The position numbers and the translations under genes were made by a program. Under the pieces are notes generated by a model. The model was not told the origin of the DNA and ran no database searches. It worked only from the letters and a program-made list of their open reading frames with translations. Positions 29,450 through 33,561 of a stretch of 33,561 nucleotides of DNA are shown one piece after another; the stretch's first letter is position 1; each line of letters opens with the position of its first letter. This stretch comes from a virus. The DNA lies in the IMG/VR virus record IMGVR_UViG_3300047277_000175, positions 1 through 33,561 of that record; one strand, 5' to 3'.

Positions 29450-32400
29450 TGTCAGCGCAAATGAGTTTTGAAGAGTGGGATAAGGCGAACCCTGCGCAAC
29501 CACAAGCCCCTACGACAACAACCCCGCCCATGAGCTTTGAAGAATGGGATAAAGCCAATCCACAACAACCCAAGGAAACCAGCTGGGGCGACGTAGCCAC
29601 AGGCGCAGCAACAAACCTAATCCCCAGTGTCGGTAACGTCATAAAAGGCGTGGCTGAAATGGCAGTACACCCAGTGGACACTGTGCAGGGTATGGGTGAC
29701 GTGATTTTAGGCGGCGTTAATAACGCTATGCCCGCATCCATGCAGCCTGACATCCTTACTGAGCAACGCAAAAAAGCGGGAGCATTAGGTGATGTGTATG
29801 CAGACAGATACGGATCAGTCGAAGGCTTTAAAAGCACATTGGCAAACGACCCAGCCGCAATCATGATGGACGCATCCATGCTTTTAGGTGGTGCAGGTGC
29901 GGCGGCAAAAGGTGGATCAATCGCCGCCGAGGCAGCCGCCGCAACCGCCGCAAAAACAGCCGCAACAAACTTAGGTGCGGTGGGTAACGTAGCAGCAAGC
30001 GCGGCGACTGGCATAACAAAAGTAGCAGGCGGTTTAGGGCGCGTGGCTGAAATGGCTAACAGCGCGGCAGTGGTAACTAATCCGCTTTATTTGCCAATAA
30101 AAGGCACGGTTGCCACTGCTAAGGCACTGCCCGCAATAGCTGATTTTGTTAAAACGCCATCAAATTTCATCGGGGCAAACGCTGAAAAAATAGCCGAGGA
30201 TTTTGCGAGTCGTGACAAGTTGTTTGAAACGCCCGACAGTCAATCAATGGGTGCGGCAGGTGTTAGTAAAGAAATGAACCGCGCAACAATGGCGGAGCAG
30301 CTGGGCTTTACAGGCGACAAGGGCTTGACCGCTGGACAACTAAGCAGAGATCCAGTTCAACAGGCTTTTGAAAGCGACGCGGCAAAAATAGAGGGCGGTA
30401 TGCCTTTAGTAGAACGCACGGTAAACCAAGAGCGACACACACACCAGAAAATAGATGACTTCTTTGAACAAACAGGCGCAGAAACAGGGGATTTAACCAG
30501 TGCGGGCGATGTAGTATCGAGTCATATTAATAATCTAGCCAAACAGGCGCGAGCTAAGTCAACGGCTGAATACGATAAGGCGGCAGCATCACCTGAAGGC
30601 GATAAACTTGTGCAGCTCAATGATTTAGCAAGCTACATTAACGCTAATAGTTATGATGCTGATTTAGCCCCTGTTCTAGGTGCGATAAAAAATAAAATGC
30701 TGGGCAATGGCTGGGCAGAAGTAGACCCCGTGAACCCTAATGGCATAATCGCTAAAGATATGCCACTCAGAGACACAGAGTCACTGAGAAAGACAATGGC
30801 GGTTGCTACTCGTGAAATAGGCAACTCAAACGCGCATTACGGCGGCGAAATGAAGCCGCTAATCGACAAAGTCACAGAAGAGGCGGGCGGCGACTTATAC
30901 AAGGCGGCGCGTAGTGCGCACAGATCTTATGCAGAAACCTTTAAAAATACGCCGATTATTTCTGATTTAATTTCCTCAAAAAAAGGCACTAATCAGCGCA
31001 AGGTAGCACTTGAACAAGTCTATGGCCATATTGAAAAAAGCCCCGCAGCCAGCATTGAGATTGTTAAAAACCTCCTTAATGGCAGTGGCGAAAGCGGCGT
31101 GCAGGCGTGGAAAGAAATACAAGGCAGGGTTATTGGTGAAATGTCCGCAGAAGCCAAGCGCATTGTCGCGCCCAACGCGGCTGGAGAGTCACTAGTATCA
31201 GTAGCTGGCATTAACAAATTTGTTGAAAACCTAGATAAAAATGGCAAGCTGGATTTGTTTTTTGATACTGCCCAAGCAGAGGAGATTAGAGGGCTTGGTG
31301 AAATAACAAAAACCCTCATGACGCACCCAACAGGCGCGGTAAACGCCTCAAACACAGGGCGTGTTATCGCTAACATTGCAGGAATGGCGTTAGATGCAAC
31401 CATATCAGGCGCGTTATTTGGTGCGCCACTTCCTTTAGTGACAGGGGCTAAAATACTCAGAAGCCAGATAACAGGCGCGAGAGCAAGGGCAAATGTGCAA
31501 GCGGCTTTGAATCCAAAACTGCCTAATGGTGGAGTGCCACCAACACCGCCAACAGGTGGAGGTACACCACCAATACCGCCCACGCCAACAGGTGGAGGCA
31601 CACCGCCAACAGGTGGTACGCCTTCATTGCCACCACCCGCAAAAACATTGTCGCTACCAACGCGTGAAGACTCGTTACAGCAAGCATTTAACGATCAGCA
31701 CGGCGACACAATCCGCTTTAAAAGTGACGGCTCTACCATTACACGCGGCGAGAAATACAATCGCTACATTGACAACGGCAAGTCGCCAGACGAGGCTAGG
31801 ACGCTAGTTGAAGCGGATGTTATCAATAACAAAGGCAGTGTTACCCGAGCAACGCCCACCAAGCGCAATGAAACAGCTATTAAACTAGGGCAAGACCTGC
31901 CAGCTAAGCCCCCTTCGCCTATATATAAGGAGTCGTCAGCTAAAGACCCATTAATACTAGGTAACGACGGGCGCGTTATGCAATTCGCAAATGAAGCTGA
32001 AGCCACTGATTTTATCGCTAAAAATGGGCTTAGTGGTACACATAGCGCAGACGTGGCTTTTGGCAATAATGTCGTTAAGCTGAAGGAAAATAAAAACACC
32101 CTGCCCAGTCGTGACAGCATTATAAATGCAGGCGTTAAATCAGAGACCCCAGCACCAAAAACACTACCAGCCAAGCCAAAACCACCCGCTATCAATCACG
32201 AAAAAGATAACATCTTGACCGCGATAAGAAAGTTAGGTGGCATTGATAAGGGTATGTACGAAAGCACTTATGGCGACACACGCGGGCTAAAAGAACAGGG
32301 TATTAATAACGTATTTAAGTCCGCTGGCGGCAAGTCTATCGACGACCTACAATCGCAACTAAGGAGCGAGGGCTATCTAACACCAGAAGGCGATGCACAT

Positions 32401-32595
32401 GAGCTAGCTAACCTGCTTTATGAACCCAGCGTTAAAGAGGCGTTTAGCAGCAGAAAGGCTAATTATGACCACTTGAAGCCTGTTGAGACTGAGCCGCAAT
32501 CGCTACCCGCTAAGCCAAAAAAAGAAGCCGCTGATGTGCGCATTGATAATGCGTGGACACAAGCATTATCTGAAAAAAACAGATTGAAAGAATAG
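29449..32595 (+). CDS. Large ejection-type virion protein, 1048 aa
   Basis: Opens with two copies of MSFEEWDKANP, a short motif seen at the N-terminus of large podovirus internal proteins, then a Gly/Ala-rich helical region (NLIPSVGNVIKGVAEMAVHP). A helical domain follows to about residue 640 (MTHPTGAVNASNTGRVIANI nearby, and a hydrophobic GMALDATISGALFGAPLPLV segment). A Pro/Gly/Thr linker lies at about 685-735 and three LPAKP motifs separate small C-terminal modules, one reading ILTAIRKLGGIDKGMYESTY, typical of large polyvalent phage proteins. The stop TAG 32593-32595 is followed at once by an open frame in the same phase (32596-33042). Confidence 0.75.
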   Translation: MSAQMSFEEWDKANPAQPQAPTTTTPPMSFEEWDKANPQQPKETSWGDVATGAATNLIPSVGNVIKGVAEMAVHPVDTVQGMGDVILGGVNNAMPASMQPDILTEQRKKAGALGDVYADRYGSVEGFKSTLANDPAAIMMDASMLLGGAGAAAKGGSIAAEAAAATAAKTAATNLGAVGNVAASAATGITKVAGGLGRVAEMANSAAVVTNPLYLPIKGTVATAKALPAIADFVKTPSNFIGANAEKIAEDFASRDKLFETPDSQSMGAAGVSKEMNRATMAEQLGFTGDKGLTAGQLSRDPVQQAFESDAAKIEGGMPLVERTVNQERHTHQKIDDFFEQTGAETGDLTSAGDVVSSHINNLAKQARAKSTAEYDKAAASPEGDKLVQLNDLASYINANSYDADLAPVLGAIKNKMLGNGWAEVDPVNPNGIIAKDMPLRDTESLRKTMAVATREIGNSNAHYGGEMKPLIDKVTEEAGGDLYKAARSAHRSYAETFKNTPIISDLISSKKGTNQRKVALEQVYGHIEKSPAASIEIVKNLLNGSGESGVQAWKEIQGRVIGEMSAEAKRIVAPNAAGESLVSVAGINKFVENLDKNGKLDLFFDTAQAEEIRGLGEITKTLMTHPTGAVNASNTGRVIANIAGMALDATISGALFGAPLPLVTGAKILRSQITGARARANVQAALNPKLPNGGVPPTPPTGGGTPPIPPTPTGGGTPPTGGTPSLPPPAKTLSLPTREDSLQQAFNDQHGDTIRFKSDGSTITRGEKYNRYIDNGKSPDEARTLVEADVINNKGSVTRATPTKRNETAIKLGQDLPAKPPSPIYKESSAKDPLILGNDGRVMQFANEAEATDFIAKNGLSGTHSADVAFGNNVVKLKENKNTLPSRDSIINAGVKSETPAPKTLPAKPKPPAINHEKDNILTAIRKLGGIDKGMYESTYGDTRGLKEQGINNVFKSAGGKSIDDLQSQLRSEGYLTPEGDAHELANLLYEPSVKEAFSSRKANYDHLKPVETEPQSLPAKPKKEAADVRIDNAWTQALSEKNRLKE

Positions 32596-33042
32596 GTGGT
32601 TAATTTAACTGACAAACAAGTCGCAGCCCACAGGGATTCGCCAGCATACAAAAACGCACAAGAAGAATATGATGTAAAAATTAAAGCGGATGCTAAATAC
32701 AAACAAACTGATGAATTTAAAGACATTGAATCAAGTAATATTAAAAAGGATTTTTCAAAAAAATACGGGGAAAACTCCTTAGAAATCGTATTGAATACAG
32801 TCAACGAAACAATGACCGACGCAGAGTCTATAGCTAATGCAATTAAAGATAAATTAAATGCAGCAGGGATAGCCGACAAGGGAATTATCGCCAGAATGTC
32901 GATTGATGCTAACGCAATGAGGGCTGAATTGCTCAGAGGAGAGAAGCCACAAGCTAGTGATAAGCGGCTTACGTTAAGCGAGGAAGCGGCAAAGCCTAGC
33001 GACGCACAAGTCCGCAAAAATAACAGACTCAGCTATCAATAA
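32596..33042 (+). CDS. In-frame continuation after an amber stop, 148 aa
   Basis: This frame is in phase with the 1048-aa gene and directly follows its TAG. The only start is GTG 32596 with no credible Shine-Dalgarno site, so it may be reached by coupling, stop readthrough, or be the severed end of one longer gene. The product is Lys/Asp-rich and helical (AHRDSPAYKNAQEEYDVKIK; MSIDANAMRAELLRGEKPQA). The end (from about residue 138) looks out of frame: a better continuation is in the next frame. TAG is a normal stop elsewhere in this window. Confidence 0.55.
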   Translation: MVNLTDKQVAAHRDSPAYKNAQEEYDVKIKADAKYKQTDEFKDIESSNIKKDFSKKYGENSLEIVLNTVNETMTDAESIANAIKDKLNAAGIADKGIIARMSIDANAMRAELLRGEKPQASDKRLTLSEEAAKPSDAQVRKNNRLSYQ

Positions 33043-33064
33043 TGCTAAAAGACAAATTGATGAA

Positions 33065-33223
33065 ATGAAAAAAAGCAGTATTCCTTATTATAGTATGCCC
33101 ATAAATCAAGCAAAGGCACTTGAAAGCAACGGGCTTATTATTCGTGGCGATATGGGTACTATTGAGCTAACTAAAAAAGGCGAAGAGCTACTGTTTGGTG
33201 ACCCCCTCAAAAGAAAAAAATAG
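33065..33223 (+). pseudogene. Likely frameshifted C-terminal part of the preceding gene
   Basis: An open frame from 32978 to 33223 reads protein-like sequence; the part after the A run gives ITDSAINNAKRQIDEMKKSS, then ALESNGLIIRGDMGTIELTK and a KGEELL end with winged-helix character. ATG 33065 is the first ATG but has no ribosome site. The run of five A at 33016-33020 is where one base less would fuse it to the 32596 gene. Either a frameshift mutation, an assembly error, programmed slippage, or a separate 52-aa gene. Confidence 0.45.
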
Positions 33224-33252
33224 TAATTCGAGCGTCCAATTAAAAGTTTTTA

Positions 33253-33354
33253 GCGTAAAAAGTTTTATGTCATTCTTGGATTTTTAGTTAATTTTAAAGA
33301 ATGGCGTAAAAAGTTTTATGTCATTCTTGGATTTTTAGCTAAAACAAAAGTATG
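33253..33354. repeat. Two direct repeats with 51-bp period, 35 bp identical
   Basis: Identical 35-bp cores lie at 33253-33287 and 33304-33338; both include ttttatgtcattcttggatt. The rest of each 51-bp unit is partly conserved (ending aagaatg versus aagtatg). A third, decayed unit may follow (gttatatattttgttggttttta). Evenly spaced, direct, intergenic and at the right side of a transposable phage, they resemble a set of transposase end sites. Confidence 0.85.
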
Positions 33355-33477
33355 CTATAAAAATCAGTAGGTTATATATTTTGTTGGTTTTTACAGAAAT
33401 TTAAAAAAGCGTTAATCTTTTCTATCTGCAATCACCAAAGAATCAATAGTTTCAATGAAGCAATCAACATCAATATA

Positions 33478-33561
33478 ATGAATCAGACATTAAGTGATTT
33501 GCAATTAAAATACAATAAGATACATTTATTGCTAGATAACTTACTTGAAGAGCTAGATCTT
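33478..33561 (+). CDS. Partial ORF at the window edge
   Basis: ATG 33478 opens a frame that runs off the window: MNQTLSDLQLKYNKIHLLLD, then NLLEELDL, a leucine-rich helical segment. The same frame is open from 33361, so the true start may be earlier. No ribosome site. It could be the next phage gene or a host gene. Confidence 0.3.
   Translation, partial: MNQTLSDLQLKYNKIHLLLDNLLEELDL

Larger units (their letters stand above)
33224..33561. other. AT-rich right flank
   Basis: About 340 bases of AT-rich DNA. It contains the 51-bp-period direct repeats (33253-33354, with a decayed third copy) and, at the end, a possible partial ORF. No promoter or RNA gene could be supported. It may include transposase-binding sites of the phage right end. 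Confidence 0.6.

Noticed and set aside
29442-30014. 190-aa leftward ORF (and similar long leftward ORFs at 31020-31601, 15569-16024, 12232-12786)
   Set aside because: They are antisense shadows of clear rightward genes, rich in Ala/Pro/Ser/Leu, without ribosome sites.
20008-33561. Diversity-generating retroelement acting on a fibre gene
   Set aside because: No reverse transcriptase gene and no template/variable repeat pair were seen in the window.

Overview
The window is most of a transposable (Mu-like) temperate bacteriophage or prophage from a proteobacterial host, probably gammaproteobacterial. The host guess rests on weak evidence: moderately AT-rich codon use, Mu-type early genes, and one REP-like palindrome of a kind common in such genomes. 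No rRNA, tRNA or certain host gene is present, so the host cannot be named. Neither phage end was identified with certainty.

Layout. Positions 1-180 are ten perfect copies of an 18-bp repeat. Next come a small rightward gene (247-423) and a leftward immunity block: two small genes and a Cro/C1-type repressor, 420-1430. A dyad-rich operator region (1441-1500) separates these from the rightward early operon. The early operon encodes a small BcepMu gp16-like DNA-binding protein, a MuA-like DDE transposase, a short MuB-like ATPase, several small accessory proteins, a DUF3102-like protein, a DUF3164 protein, a Mor-type activator and a GemA-like protein (1525-9241).

Positions 9306-11041 are an accessory and immunity segment. 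It holds a secreted EF-hand protein, a REP-like palindrome, and what looks like a complete C4-antisense-RNA/antirepressor circuit: operator-like palindrome, sigma70-type promoter, C4 RNA with its own terminator, complementary target, overlapping leader ORF, and a BRO-N antirepressor.

The late region starts at 11165 with a holin-like protein and three Mu-type genes: DUF2730, a small winged-helix protein and a DUF3486 small terminase. It then changes lineage. The large terminase, a P22-sized portal, a scaffold-like protein, an N4-gp56-family capsid, a head-tail adaptor, fibre and adhesin proteins, and Q/P-rich and very long ejection-type proteins all fit a short-tailed (podovirus-like) particle. 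I see no sheath, tube, tape-measure or Mu head genes. The phage therefore appears to replicate by transposition and build a podovirus-type virion.

The most unusual points are: (1) two ORFs with good initiation sites nested out of frame in an extra ~170-codon linker of the transposase; (2) the C4 RNA circuit in a transposable phage; (3) the repeat arrays at both sides (18-bp at the left, 51-bp period at the right); (4) a long ejection-type protein followed by an in-frame amber codon and then an apparent frameshift; (5) AGTC directly before the ATG of nine genes.
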